Of a stretch of DNA of 64,000 nucleotides, positions 1 through 12,999 are shown piece by piece. Under the pieces are notes generated by a model. The model made no database searches and was not told the DNA's origin. It was given only the letters and a program-made list of their open reading frames with translations. Numbering within the stretch: position 1 is the stretch's first letter; each line of letters opens with the position of its first letter. The position numbers were made by a program, and so were the translations under genes. Source of the stretch: Ptychodera flava (taxonomy: Eukaryota; Hemichordata; Enteropneusta; Ptychoderidae); assembly GCF_041260155.1 (NCBI RefSeq), contig NC_091933.1, forward strand, positions 23,280,599 to 23,344,598, given 5' to 3'.

Positions 1-898
1 AATAAAACTCAGCAATTTTTCCATACTGAAGAAAATGTTATTAGTCACATTTTAAGGTGTATCATCTCAATAATCAGTGAGTTTGACGTTGTAGTTGAAT
101 GTAATTCCATTCACAAAAATAGTGTGTCTCTTTCATTGTCATTTTCAACAGCAAGTTCCCTCTTGTTCTACATATTTGGCTGCAACGAACAAATAGCAAA
201 GTATGTTTCCTATCATTCGTTTTCAATTTTGCAGATTTGCGGGCATAACAAGTAGCGGAAATTAAGCCAAATCAAGGACATGATGATTGAATTTAAAGTA
301 ACCGTATGCATATTGATTGTAATTTTTAATTTTTTCAAAATGTGCATTGGTTCCGCATGACTTCACATATGTATATCATGAGAAGCCGTGTAAGACATAC
401 TCGACTAATCACTGAGCTAGGTCGTCTTTTGTTTTTAAAAACATATTGTTACCTGCTTCTAGCAGATTCTCAAAGACAAGAAGAAACAGCAACCTGGACG
501 GCCTATCTGACTGTCGTCATCTTAGCGCTTACCAAAAGTTAAGTTCAAAACATTAGTGCAGCTGACAGTACTATAAGCATTAATTGCTCATTCAAGCAGT
601 TACTTGGTTACTTTATTGACATTTTAAAGAACACTGAAATGTCTTTGAATATTGTCAGAGCGAAAATCCACGTAGCCACTGCCATGCACCCAGAAGCAAT
701 GTCCATACAAAAAATCGAATAGCCTAGGAATCCTATGTAGTCCTTACAAGAGGACCCGAGGGACTCCTATCGGACGAAGTCTCCCAAAAAGTCCATTGGA
801 CAAGCTCATTTATGTTGTGCCATTTCAGCGATAATTTTGATCAATTAGTCTCATAGTAAAACTGTGTTCAAAAGTTCGTATGCGCAAATTTCAGTTGT
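1..898. other. 3' flank of copy A, no gene seen
   Basis: AT-rich sequence. Only short chance reading frames; no domain, RNA gene or repeat was recognised other than the candidate poly(A) signal. Confidence 0.5.
612..617 (-). promoter_or_regulatory. Candidate polyadenylation signal, copy A
   Basis: AATAAA on the minus strand about 280 nt after the terminal TAA of copy A. Confidence 0.3.
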
Positions 899-1094
899 TT
901 ATTTAATTTTATCTCGCAATGACTCATATGAGTACGCCACTTTGAGCAACGTTGACTCATCAAACTTTCTTCCAATTAACATCATGCCAACAGGTAGTCC
1001 ATCAGAAAAACCAGCGTTTATTGTAAGTGCAGGGTGGCCAGTCAGGTTGTACACTTTGCAGTTGGCAAGCATTCATTCGTCTGTGCAAGAACAT
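899..1094 (-). pseudogene. Copy A exon 12 with -1 frameshift
   Basis: After a TTACAG acceptor the expected frame gives DVLAQTNECLPTAKCTT then a stop. The conserved [20 protein letters not shown] begins in a different frame around 1050. 196 nt where 197 would be expected by comparison with copy B. Confidence 0.8.
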
Positions 1095-2119
1095 CTGTAA
1101 CGATAAACAAAATCTTACGGTAATCGTACATGTACTTCATCAATTAGAATGCATACAGTCGACATTTGTACTTTAGGACACTTGCAGAAAGAAGAGAAAT
1201 TCAGTACATCGATCAGTCTCTACTTTCTTTCTGATGAAGTTCTATTCTCTGGCAGTTTTTTTACTGCACCAGATATTGCATTATAGTCACAAACAATTTA
1301 AATGGTGAATAATTTGTTTGTGCATAGGGCCTTAGAAAGGGCGTAGTGTCAATATGGCTGGTTTTAAGGAGTTCGTTTCCTCCTTCATCCGTTTGTTTTT
1401 ACTATCATCAATTAGTTATTGAAAAGACTGTCTTATAATTTGCCGAACCCTTTTGTTTTCTCTCCAAATTTCTTTCTGTCTTACACACTTCCTTAAATTT
1501 CTCAAATTATTTACAATGTTGCTTGGCTGGCGGATATTTATCAAACCACCCCTACAGCTATCTGCAAGATCGAGTGCGCCTTCAGTTGGCGACCGTAAAC
1601 AACCCCTCTAACAAATTAACACGTCATTATCATTGCTGTATTTCACCTTGAAGTAACCGCATTGGCCCTTTTGGAGCCCCTATGGTTGGTTGCATCGAGC
1701 TGTATCTTCATACACGCTTACCATGAGTAGTAAAGGATTCACACCTTACTACTTTGATATTACATATCATACAGTCATAAAAGATACTAGATTTAGATTT
1801 TACAGCTTTTGAATGAATCTTTATGTTAGCATTCTGTAAAATTCCATGATTCATATTCATTACAAAATATTTACAATCAAACGCCTATTTATTATTTCTA
1901 TTTTGTGGGGTGTCCGGTGAAGGAGGAACATCAAACCTGCTGATGTTGTCTGCCATGGACTGATTTGTAAGTAAAATTTGTGATATATTTTTTAAAGATA
2001 GAAACTTAACTTTTTAACAGCCCATATCAATAGATCCACACACGATCTAGCAAAGGAGACTGTTCTAAGAAAACTTAGCTGAAGGTAGTTCACGCCTCGA
2101 AAGTGAAAGAATTAACTAA

Positions 2120-2359
2120 CCCTTTGAGTGCTGTAATTTTTCTCGTAAAAACAGTTAGTGCAACATTCTACAATATTGTTTTTGAATTTTTCTGTAATTT
2201 TTGATAATTTTTGACCAAATGAAAATCACCTTTCATTGACTACAGTTTTGGATCAAAAGTTCGGGGGAAATCGTGAAAAATATCTGTGTGGATCTGATAA
2301 AAATTGTCTGGGTTTTATTTTATGTGGGGGGACAAAAATTAGCTTTAACACTCAAAGGG
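2120..2359. mobile_element. TTAA-type miniature inverted-repeat element
   Basis: About 240 bp bounded by inverted CCCTTTGAGTG...CACTCAAAGGG, with CTAA on the left and TTAA on the right as a slightly mutated target duplication. TTAA targets and CCC-starting ends are typical of piggyBac-type non-autonomous elements. It lies in the last intron of copy A. A diverged relative is at 29357-29557. Confidence 0.65.
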
Positions 2360-4072
2360 TTAAACTTATGCTCAAACTTTCCTCAATGAAACTTTAACCA
2401 TTATCTTACCAAATCAAAAAAAAATTTCGGGTTATCATACAAACTTTGGCAATAGAGAAAGAAATTGCTTAACATTTGCTTTTAATTAAGTTAACATTTT
2501 AATTATTATATTAATACGTAAATTAATATTTTCAAGTCTTAAAACTATGATGGTGGAAATTTCGTTTTCGCCACAGGGTTCACTTCATAATGAGTTCACC
2601 CATACAGCAGTGCAAAAAAGCATCGTAAATTTTCTGTCTAAAAATCCGTGTGGAACCACATTCTATTCCCAGTACTTGTAAGCTAGTCAAGGATTTTCAT
2701 ATCTAATGCTAGAATTTGTATAAATAATTTCCCTGGATGAACTTTGCACGATCCAGAGAGCAAAGTGCACTAAAAGCTCTGAAAATATTACAATTCATGT
2801 TTTAAAATTGCCAACAGTTTTCACAGTATACCTGAGACTGCGATTCCTTCATTTGGTAATTGTGGTGCTTTGAACGGGACTGTAGGCATCACCAACACAT
2901 CATAATCTCCCAGTATCTTGTCAAAAGTCTTGGTGATATCTATACGAATGTTCTGCGCTTTGGCATAGAAGTAGCTGCCGTATTCTTCTTTAACATAATC
3001 ACTAAACAATAGGCCACACTGAAAGATACAGTAATAATTAATCGACAAACAGTGCCACATTTAAAGATGCATTATCTGAGCTACATTCTGGTACAGCCGT
3101 GGTTTTAAAAAAATTACAATAGAAGGGACCAGTGATTATAATGTTACATTTGTCCGATTTATGTTTCGTGTACACTGGAGGTATACTTTGGATGGGCATA
3201 CTGCTTTTGTTTATTTACTAACAAAACAAGCAACTTGGTTGGCATATGTCAATGTATTAGGAAACACTGCCACATTTCACATGGGAGTAGAGAATGACTT
3301 TAAAAAGTTAATTTATTCTGATGATGTGTAAAATTCAACCAAAAGTTAAAAGGTGTTACTATTATTAATAACAGGGTCTGTACTACAAGTATGCAAATTT
3401 GGCATGGAAACTGATCATCATTCAAGATTCATGTGTAGTAGGGTACTTTTGTAAGTGTGCAATAGTGACAGATGTATTACATTTTTGTCAACAGTATTCA
3501 TAATCGCAAATTTATTATTTTTTACACTCTTGCTATGACTGATAGCATGCACCATAGGCCCTTTGGTTCTGGCCAATCAATTCCATACTTACCGTGCCGC
3601 ATTTCATACGTGTAATTTCAGACGCCAAACAATCATTCTTCCATTACACTATGAACATGGAGGTATTAACCCTTTCATGCATTTGTTAAATATCTTACCT
3701 TTAGTACAGCAGACAAGTCGTTTATCCTTGTTTTGTATCCTTTGTGTAAAGCATTCACAGCACTGGATGGGTAAAACCCTTTGTACTGAGAACCAGCGCC
3801 TAGAATAAATCAAAAAATTGTCTGAGACTGGAGAAAGTCCAACGATTCTAGAAGACTGGAAAATGTCAATTGACTATTGTAGACTGGAGCAAGTCGACTG
3901 ACTTAATGTGGTAATGTCATATGGTTTTAATGATGCATCTACAAATGATCATATTCTGTGGTGAGATATGTCTACAGATGATAAAAGGCAGTCCTGTGTT
4001 GTAGCCTGAATCAACCAAACTCATACTTAAAGTAAAAAAAATATAGCTTCGATGAAATTTAGCTGCTGTGCT

Positions 4073-4102
4073 TCATTCATTCATTCATTCATTCATTCGT
4101 TC
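4073..4102. repeat. (ATTC)n microsatellite
   Basis: Seven or so tandem CATT units followed by CGTT variants, inside an intron of copy A. Confidence 0.85.
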
Positions 4103-7100
4103 GTTGATTTTTTATGCAGTTTATTTAACAACAGGTTTCACTGGATTTTATTTTGCATGAAATTAATATAAGTGAAGATGAAAGATATATACCAGTAACA
4201 TACATTAGACTCGACACAGTGACAACGTTAACTAGGATTGAAAACATTAAACACTGGAAACATAATGAGCACATTTAAAGGACACATTCTTTGACAAGGC
4301 TAGTACACCTACATGTAATGTTCTACATTTTACTAGAGTAATTCACACATTGAATGCCTTTTTAGTTTCAGTTGGAATAACATTCTTCACCATGGTCTCG
4401 CTAAAAACCTATCGATTTTAATGAACGGTGAGAACAGTGGATCTGTTAACATGGAATTGCCGGTGAACACGCTGTCTTCTCAATTTGTTTATGTGCCTCT
4501 TCAAATCTGTCACTAGATTCTGGCTGTATGACTTACCACATTCTTTAATCATCGTATCAATTGATGCTGTTGTGGCATACGTATTGAATACCATCGCTCC
4601 TGCAAAAAGTTGCCCAGAAAGTGGAAATTTGACAAAATTACAATACAATTTTCGAAAAACTACGATAGCGAAATGTTTTGTTACTCAAAGAGCTTTAAAA
4701 ATGAGCCTCAAAAAGTGGTAGCTTACTAAAGAATTGTAAGAATTTGAGAGTTCTAATATCTGTCCGAAAGGCGCATTCTACATTAAATTCTTTTTAATGG
4801 TCTGCTGCTTGTGACGAATTGTTTTGAAGAGCATGGATTAAATGAGGTAACCATTTACCAATTGTATGCTCTGGCACAGAAATCTCCTCAACTGTGGCAC
4901 CTAGGTCAGTCATCTGAAATGCCGCCTTCTTTACCAGGGTGTCTACATCTTCTTCAGAGGTTGGCAGACCGAAGCCTTCCTTCACAACTCCAATTCTTAT
5001 TCCTGGCAAAGAGGTTGCCAACTAAAAGCATATAAAAAAGCACATATAATAACAGCAAAACATATTCTACAGTCATTTTGCATGTTTGTTCAGAACACTC
5101 TGATAATTGTCGGCTCTTGTGTACGTTTGGTATAGTTTCTGTCATGAGTGGCATAAGACTCGAAAGCAGTAGGTTCCTCTGCAATTATTGTTCGCCATTT
5201 TGGTTATTTAAACAAAATGGTCACAGGCTAGCAAGGATAAATTAAACGACTGCCATTGTTCTGACCCAGTGCACATGTCCCCTATAACTAATAACATTTC
5301 TTAAATATTTGGATCAGTTTATAAATTTCTGGACATTTCTCCATGTCAGCCTTACATTACCAGTGCCTGTAATATATACAAATAACTTGCGTCAAAGTAT
5401 ATATTAAGTATAGCCTCAAGAGGACATACTGATTGTTATGCAAATGTCGAGTTGAAAACAGACTGCCATAAGACATAAGCATGTACCTAAACCATACATA
5501 GCAAAATATAGGGTAATTGATTCTTCCTGGGCTGTAATCAAGACGGCTGTTTTCCTTTGAACAAGACAACTTTTACATGAATAATAAGGACTAATTTTTT
5601 CAGTTTTAGAGTATTGTATTATGGCTCTGTGAGTGAAGCTTTTTGTGTGGATTTACAGTTAACTGTGAACACAAGTGGAGCTTACCAGTTTTGTATATTC
5701 AGGTACTTCAAGGTTGACAGGTTGTCTTGGATCTAAACCATTGTCATAGCCAGCGATTACCTAAAACGATATGTAAAAATATTGATATGTAAATCAAAGT
5801 TGAGAACCTCAGAGATTTCTCAATGCTAATACTTCAGACATTTTTGAGCCATTTTCTTTTAATTTTCGGTAAGAGAATGTTGTAATACATATGACACCTA
5901 ACATGTGGATAAGGAAAAGAAAATTGCCTAGAAATTCTGACATTACAAATCATCACTGTTTCAATATTAAATCTGATTAATAAATCAGAACGTTTTAATT
6001 GAAAAATTTAAGAATATATCTTTTATGTATATTACTTTTTCAAGATTCAAAGAAATTATTCCACGAGTAGAGCGGAAACTTCCAATTTGTTGATCGTATT
6101 TTAGAACATTCACTCGTACTCCATTGGGTCTTAAATGAGCTCACCAATGTTATCATACATTTGTGACATGATGACAGTGGAAGAAACGGGGGAGTTAATT
6201 CATTTACGTTTCTGTATACTTAAAGTGGTCAACGACAGGCGAGCAAATGCCAGCATTTGAATTTTACCAAGGGTCAATCCCCTTATCCCCTTGGCATATC
6301 CAATGCAATCATGTACCGCAAATGTAAAAATAATGTCACCAACATCGAAAAACTGTTTATGAGTGTACCTTTAACCTTTAAGAAGAAATATTGCCAACTG
6401 CATTATATACTAATTAATTCAGTAGTTTTTACTTATGGACAATGACTGCAATTACATTGTCACAATTATAGTTACGATTACATCAAGCAGCAGTATAGAT
6501 ACCTCAAGTAACAATGCTGCATCATAGACGTTCTTGGTGATAGGGCCAACATGATCATTAGTGTATTCCATCGAAAGAATTCCAGTGTATGGCACTAACC
6601 CAAAGGTTGGCTTCAAACCGACCACACCGCACCATGCTGCAGGTACTCGTATTGAACCACCTTGATCGCCCCCAATAGCCATGTCTACATCACCACTGGC
6701 AACCTAGTGATGTATAGTAGAAGATTACTGAGAGAAAACAATATACAGGCTTGGTGAATCAATTTCATTCTGACATCATACTACAGTAGGTTGGTAGAGT
6801 GATTAAGATTTGCTATAATACCATACCACAGACGTTTAAGTTGGCAGAATCACTTATGGAAAACACCCTTCCATTAGATTTGTTTTGATGAGAAAATTAG
6901 AGATGGACCAAAGTCCTTTTAAGACTCACACATTTATTTTTTACTTTTCCATCCTTGATTTGGCATTTTATTCTGAATTGGAAGAGTGTGCAAACTATCA
7001 TGACACCTTTTTCTAGTTCAAATCAAATAACATTGTTTTGCACAAGCAGTACGCATTCAGAAACTTTTTTACAATATTAAATGAGGCGATTTTTCCCCAT

Positions 7101-7793
7101 TTCTGACCATGCACTCCTAAGTACATTCAATTCTCCTCGGTCAATAACATCACATAGGGCTGAGCCATGCATAAGTTGGTGCAGAGAAAGAGAGGAAATG
7201 TAATTTCAATTAAAGTAAAAGTTCACTGTTCACAGTATGTGGGGTTCTTGGCTTCAACTATAGCATACCTGTGATGGAAACAAAATGTTACATAAATGTT
7301 CTGCATTTTACATTAACACATGTAAGCACTGTACGTTTTGACAAAATAGTGAGTGTTTCAACATGCCTTTGTGAGCTATCGATCAAGCACTTGCAATTGA
7401 CATCAAACATTTTTTAAATAGTGAAAACATCATCAAAAGTTACAGGTACTTGCTTGGCCTTTTTAAAGTCATTTGAGAATAATACTGCCTTTCAACTGCT
7501 CAGGAAAATAAACCCACAAAGTTTAATGTTGAAAGATCCCATACAATGCCAGGTTTCGATTCAAGCTTGTTGGAAAGACTGTAGCCACCATTTGTCAACA
7601 GCCACACCAATTCAGTTCAGTTTAATAAATGAAAGTATGAAGGTTCTTCCTTAGATTAATTTTTTTTCTCCCTCTGTCCCTATGTGTCATACGTATTTAA
7701 CTCGGGACAGATTTTCTAGTGATGATGTATATTTCTGAGGGTTCAAATGTAAATTAAAATCAGTTTGTAAATCAGACCACCCTATAAAGTGTA

Positions 7794-7812
7794 AATAAAT
7801 AAATAAATAAAT
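7794..7812. repeat. (AAAT)n tract at a LINE 3' end
   Basis: TAAATAAATAAATAAAT adjoining the 3' end of the minus-strand LINE fragment at 7858-8190; likely its tail. Confidence 0.7.
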
Positions 7813-7857
7813 TCAGTTCGAAAGAGGGATAAGATATACGGTTAGGATAATTACATC

Positions 7858-8190
7858 CCTTAAGTACAATTTTGGCGCTCGTATTGTTCTTTGTAGGCAT
7901 TTAATGACTTTGCATTTACTACAGTGGCAGGCTGGCAGGCAGGCTGTTCATCAACAATCCTAGATATGAAGAAATATTTTCTGATGTCTAATTTAACTGT
8001 AAGCTTAGGCAAAAGGAGCTTTACATTGTGACCTCGAGTTATAGATGGCGTGGCTAGCTGAAGTGATAAGCTGATATTGTCAAATTTGTTGAAAAATTTG
8101 AAGATCTTTATCATGTCTCCTCTGGTTCTTCTCTGCTCTAAAGCAGTTCATCCCAAATGATTTAACCTCTCTTGATATTCTAAGTTGCAC
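7858..8190 (-). mobile_element. LINE fragment, CR1/L2-like reverse transcriptase C-terminus
   Basis: The minus strand reads LEQRRTRGDMIKIFKFFNKF, then TRGHNVKLLLP, DIRKYFFISRIVDE and PATVVNAKSLNAYKEQYERQ before a stop. This is the well-known end of non-LTR reverse transcriptases ('ERR-x-RGD-x-I...R-x-YFF-x-x-R...SLN-x-F'). One in-frame stop (LG-stop-TALEQ) upstream and the loss of everything 5' show a dead, 5'-truncated insertion. It lies in intron 5 of copy A, same strand as the gene. Confidence 0.8.
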
Positions 8191-10822
8191 CAGAATGCAA
8201 GGGTATATGTCTAGATTTTACAGAGAACATTCATAGGTGAATATGCTGTGAAGTATTCTCAAACCATACTGAATATTTGTGACCTTACAGTTGTACTTAC
8301 CAAGGCACTACTGCCACTACTAGAGCCACCAGCACTGTGATCTCTCTTACACGGATTTCTGATGGCTCCTTTGGCCGAGGTAAAGCTAGTGCCAGTGAAA
8401 GACATGTCTTCAGCGCATGACTTGCCAAGGATATGCCCACCTACCATGGTTAAAGGGTTTTAAAAATACACATGCAGTTTATGGAAATTTCCTGACGTGT
8501 CTTTGTATTCACTAAAATGGCAGACTCACTCTTTAATAACATTACAATTAAGTATTTTGAAAAGTAATTTTATGCCGCAGTCATTACACTTAACTTTTGT
8601 TAGCTGTCCAGTCTGTCACAACAATTTCAATTTGATTAACAATTATCAAAAGCCTCGGTGACTTGAAAGATACCATGCAGTTTCCTTTGGTCTGTGGTGA
8701 TTTTGAATACATCAGAATGTCTGCATTGCACATCTAAAGGTGTAATTTTTATTTATTGGGTAAATTAATAAAGTTGTTATTTCTCTTTTCAACCCACTGA
8801 AGACTTTTATACTACCATGGTTATTTCAGCAAAGACTTATTTTCAATCATCTGCATGCTAACCATGAACATGACATGGTTCAGCTGACATATGTAGTGGT
8901 ACATGCATTTCACTGTGTGCATGGATGAGCAACTAGAAACATTTCCAAACCACATACAAATGCTGATCACAGCTTCCTGTATATATGCGTATCCATACTG
9001 AAGTATGAAGGCTGAACTAAAAAATAACATGTAGTGAAAAATTATCTAAAAATAATATTTCCAAAAAGTGTAACATCCCTGCAAAATAACCATGAATATA
9101 AGTTTGTAAGCTGACATACCTGCATCAAGTATGCTAGTAACGATGGTTGCATCAAATTCAGGTACGTATCCCTCTAAAACATAACTACCATTCATCATAG
9201 GAACACCAGCTACTGGTATATTGTCCTTGATGGCTAAGGTCTTGCCTGCTAATTTGCCCGTATCTGCACCCTTTATGTCACATCGCCAATACCTGAAATG
9301 TAATATCTTATATCGATCTTAAGCTTGCAAAATCTGAAAGTACTTGAAAGTCTGATGCTTACTTTCATACATAACAGTTATACAGTAGTAAGGAAATGAG
9401 CATGATAAAATATCAAGATTTACCAGGCATTGAGTTTGTTTTCTTCAGGTCTAGGTCTGTAACCAGGTGTTCTTGGATACTTGACTGGAAGTAATGGTTC
9501 AGGCAAACTGTCCACCATATCAAAAGCCTTGCATGATAATGCAATACGATCTATTATATATAAAGATGAAAAATTCCCAAGTATAAAACGATGATTTATT
9601 TTCAAATGTAATTATAATGTAATACGTTTTCAGCAAAACAGAGATTTGGTCACAATTATCAAGTTTTTAAAAGATTATGCAATAAAACGCTGTGTCAATT
9701 TCATAAGGTTGATTGGACATTGCACTGATCATGAAACATTGCTGTTGTTCCACTTTCTATAGAGGAGGTTTTTGTTCAAAAATGAAAATATTAAAACTAC
9801 AGTGTGGCTTTCATGTGTATTTTTATATTTTGAATTACACGGCATCAAAACATCCCCAATTTCAACATTAAACCAAACTTTACAGCAAAAGATGAGTGGC
9901 ATAACATTTTGGTGCCTCAAATGAAAAGAATAAGATGAAATGGCTGCAATAATTTGCATCACAAAATGAACAAATCTGAATGTGCACAATTAATCCTGAT
10001 AAAATGTACTGAACAAAATATTAATCAATCATAAAAATTTAGATAACTTTAAACTGAAAATATCACCCCATAGAGAAATAACTCTTTTACATTCCAGCCG
10101 AGTTATCTTGCAACAAACTACTCTACTTTCCCCGAATTTGGTGATGCTGTCGAAAGTTACATATTCAGTGGAACAATTATCCAATCTGCTTGACATCAGA
10201 CAAAAGCAAGCAATACAGATTCTAAGATTACAGCCCTGTAGCTGGTGATTACTTTAGCAGCTGATCACTATAAATATTTAAAAATTGGAAACTACAACTT
10301 TCGTAGCAGAGGAAGGGTTATTTATGTACCTATGGATTTTACATGTGGCATTATACTTATGTCAGTTCAAGACATCATCTGTGACAGAATATTGTGCAAG
10401 AGCAAGTAATACTGTCAAGCAGTTATTTTACATAAGGCAAGGAAAATTCTTCTAAAATACCTAATTTCTCAGAGTTGCATTTAAGATGCTGCAGATGATT
10501 GTAATACTTCCATCAGAGGATGCAATTGTGATGCGAGGGTATTATATTGATGGGTCATCTTCCTGAGAGTTTCTGATGAAATCAAGATGTGCAGTATGCC
10601 AGGGATATGTAGCTATGCAAGAGAATTCAAACATATTACATGAATAAACCCTGCAATATTGATGACTTCCTCTTAGAGAAATCCTGAATGATTATTACTG
10701 TGATTTTAAAGTTGGTACATCAGAAGTCCATGTGTTTAATCAACTTTTACAAATCCGATTTACGCCCACGGAAAGCTATCAAAATGTTAATTTTGTTTTT
10801 TATTCATTTTCATTTCCATTAC

Positions 10823-10929
10823 CTTGATATTGTTGTAACTCTTCTGTGGTGACATCCAAATTAAATTTATGGGCTATTTTCATCACCGATCAACAGACGG
10901 TGTACGAACAGCAGGAGCTTTGTATGTGC
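10823..10929 (-). pseudogene. Copy A exon 2 with -1 frameshift
   Basis: Alignment with copies B and C shows one base missing between the CCGTCTGTTGAT and ATGAAAATAGC segments, about position 10880-10890, in addition to one codon less at the 5' edge. Length is 107 nt against 111 nt in B and C. Confidence 0.8.
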
Positions 10930-12179
10930 CTGAAATATGGGAAATTGAGAAAAGTATTTCCTGTAAACTCTACAATGGTATGTTTATCTTGACCGTACCT
11001 GCATGACGCCCTGGTACATATAGGCTAATTACAATAATTCCATAATGCCAAAATAAGCGATTATGCATATCGACGCTTAGTATGTGAATAATATCTTTAG
11101 TAAAACTAACTAGATATTCTGAAGATTCATTGCTATGTATCTAACGCCATCTTCCAGTTTAATTAGACGGGTAGATAATTTGTGGGGAATTTTTCAATGG
11201 CGCTGGTATACGTACGGTAGACAGTCAAATTGGGGTTCTATACAGTAGCTGGCACCATTAAAACGAGCAAAGAGGCAGATACGTGCGCAAAAGAAATTAA
11301 AACGATTTCAAAAGGACAGACATACATTTCAAGTTGACAGGTTTAAAATAATATCAACTGTACTCACTTTTATCAGCTGAAGAAACATCTTGTTTACGTT
11401 CACAGTCGGTAGGATTTGTTGACATCTTTGTGACTACACAACTTTACATTGACCTCCAGAGAAATATTTCCAAATTACATCAATGGTAGTTGCCAGAAAA
11501 TGTAACTCAATGCTTGAAATGATAAACAAAGAGAAACTTTTGACAAAATAAAATACTATTAAATGACAATGGGATTTACCACTCCATGTACCATACAGTA
11601 ATTAAGCTTAGTTTTCATAGATTTGAAAACGAGTGCATGGTATGTTCAGCAACATACTATTTATTGAAAACAGATATTCAGACTCTCAAATTTTTACAAT
11701 GCATATTCGGTCTGCCACTTGTTGGGTCTTATTTAGAAGCTCATGGACAAAATAAAGTTTTTACTGGGTTAGTTTTTTTAAAACCAAGTATCAATAAATA
11801 TTTGCCGATTGGTGATTTGTTTCTGGTGTACCAAAGTTTTGCATGGTGATCCTTGATTTTGAATGGGAATGGTTTCAAGCTTCCTTGCGGAAAGTTTCGG
11901 GACAAAATTTGATAAGTAGGCCCTATTTCATATTAAGGCGTAAAGTACCTTAGGAGAGGAACAATGAAAAACAAATCACAAAGGTTCAGCCAAGCTAGGC
12001 TATAGCTCTTCTATCCGTACTGATCCATGTTTAAGCTTTACAAAACAGACAAAATCATACATGTGATCATAACCTTTATCGAAGGTTTTATAATAAAGAC
12101 TTTTATCAGTTTGATGTTCTCTCTCATCATTTCTTTATTTTTCCCTATTGGCACTATTAGACGGAACACAATCCGTCCA

Positions 12180-12600
12180 CCAGTCGTCAAATTTCCCTGA
12201 TGTCATTCAGCAATCAGTCACCGAGAGCCACGGAGTTAGTAGTAGAGCTTGAGGCGCCGCCGCGCTACTGTTTACTGACTTGCGCAACACAAGACTCCGA
12301 TCGTGCGGACTGGTGCACCTTGCACCACGGGTAAGATAATGATCGCAGTGCTATGGCTTCTGTGGCATTATCGATGGCGCTCGGGTCAAGGGTCATAGCT
12401 GACACTTGACCCAAGCACGATCGATAGGCCACAGCTCCCTCTCGGAACCAGAGTACTTACCGCGCGTACGATCTGTTTACTGTACCGATCGCGAAGCGAC
12501 GTGTTGCCTGCCTGTGCACTAAGCTTATAGTCCGGCCATCGCGCGCGGTGGCAGCATTTTACAAGTGGTATAGCCACAAACTGATGACGTCAAAGATGTG
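12180..12600. other. GC-rich, CpG-rich block
   Basis: Locally GC-rich with many CpG dinucleotides in an AT-rich region, about 0.8 kb upstream of the copy A ATG. It could be a promoter-type island or a repeat. Its 3' end carries a 44 bp block repeated in inverse orientation at 15916-15959. No open frame of note. Confidence 0.4.
12551..12594 (+). repeat. 44 bp block with CRE-like palindrome, copy 1
   Basis: Contains TGACGTCA at 12585-12592. Its reverse complement recurs at 15916-15959 with one mismatch. Confidence 0.75.
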
Positions 12601-12868
12601 CTTACTTATGAAATTAGGTCAAAGGTTACGTTCTAAAAGGGGCGATAAATTATTTTGGGGGTAAGAGTTAGAAATGGGGGCTTGGAAACGTACGGGGTAA
12701 TGATTGAAAAGAAGGGTCCCAATTTTTTACTATCTTCACTTTTTTCCCTCATTTTGTAGCATCCTATTACTCTATCCATGTCTTCTTCAGCCAGCCTGAT
12801 ACCTACGTGGAAGCAACGGTTGACAAGGGAGAGAGTAACGTTACGTTTATTTTACACAATAACAATTA

Positions 12869-12940
12869 CCGCTGCTGGGGGTCGAACCCAGAACCTCCAG
12901 CATGTGAAGCACTACCTACAACCTGAACTCCGCGAGAACA
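12869..12940 (-). repeat. tRNA-like sequence, probably SINE-derived
   Basis: The minus strand has a perfect T-arm (CTGGG-TTCGACC-CCCAG) containing a B-box-like GGTTCGA, preceded by a GCTTCACATGC region resembling a Val(CAC) anticodon loop. The anticodon stem is mismatched and the 5' acceptor and D-arm halves do not pair, so this is not a functional tRNA. A tRNA-derived SINE head or decayed tRNA pseudogene is the best reading. Confidence 0.4.
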
Positions 12941-12999
12941 AGTTGCGAGAAAGGGATGCAATGTTTCATATTTAGTTAGGATGATAATGCTAAGCAGGA

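Larger units (their letters stand above)
899..11425 (-). pseudogene. Amidase-signature hydrolase, copy A (frameshifts in exons 2 and 12)
   Basis: Third paralog with the same exon plan: 11368-11425, 10823-10929, 9424-9550, 9120-9292, 8301-8440, 6503-6703, 5686-5760, 4859-5021, 4537-4599, 3699-3799, 2832-3018, 899-1094. Start is MSTNPTDCERKQDVSSADK. Splice sites are consensus and the triad exons 4-6 are open ([22 protein letters not shown]). Exon 2 is one base short near 10885: the frame reads YKAPAVRTPSVDR then TGA, while [20 protein letters not shown] lies in the next frame. Exon 12 is also one base short, so the frame stops before the conserved GHPALTIN block, which sits in another frame together with the normal end (LRDKIK, TAA at 901-899). 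Two independent breaks make a non-functional gene likely; sequence error is the alternative. Confidence 0.85.

Noticed and set aside
12869..12940. Functional tRNA gene
   Set aside because: Good T-arm only; anticodon stem mismatched and 5' acceptor and D-arm not pairing.
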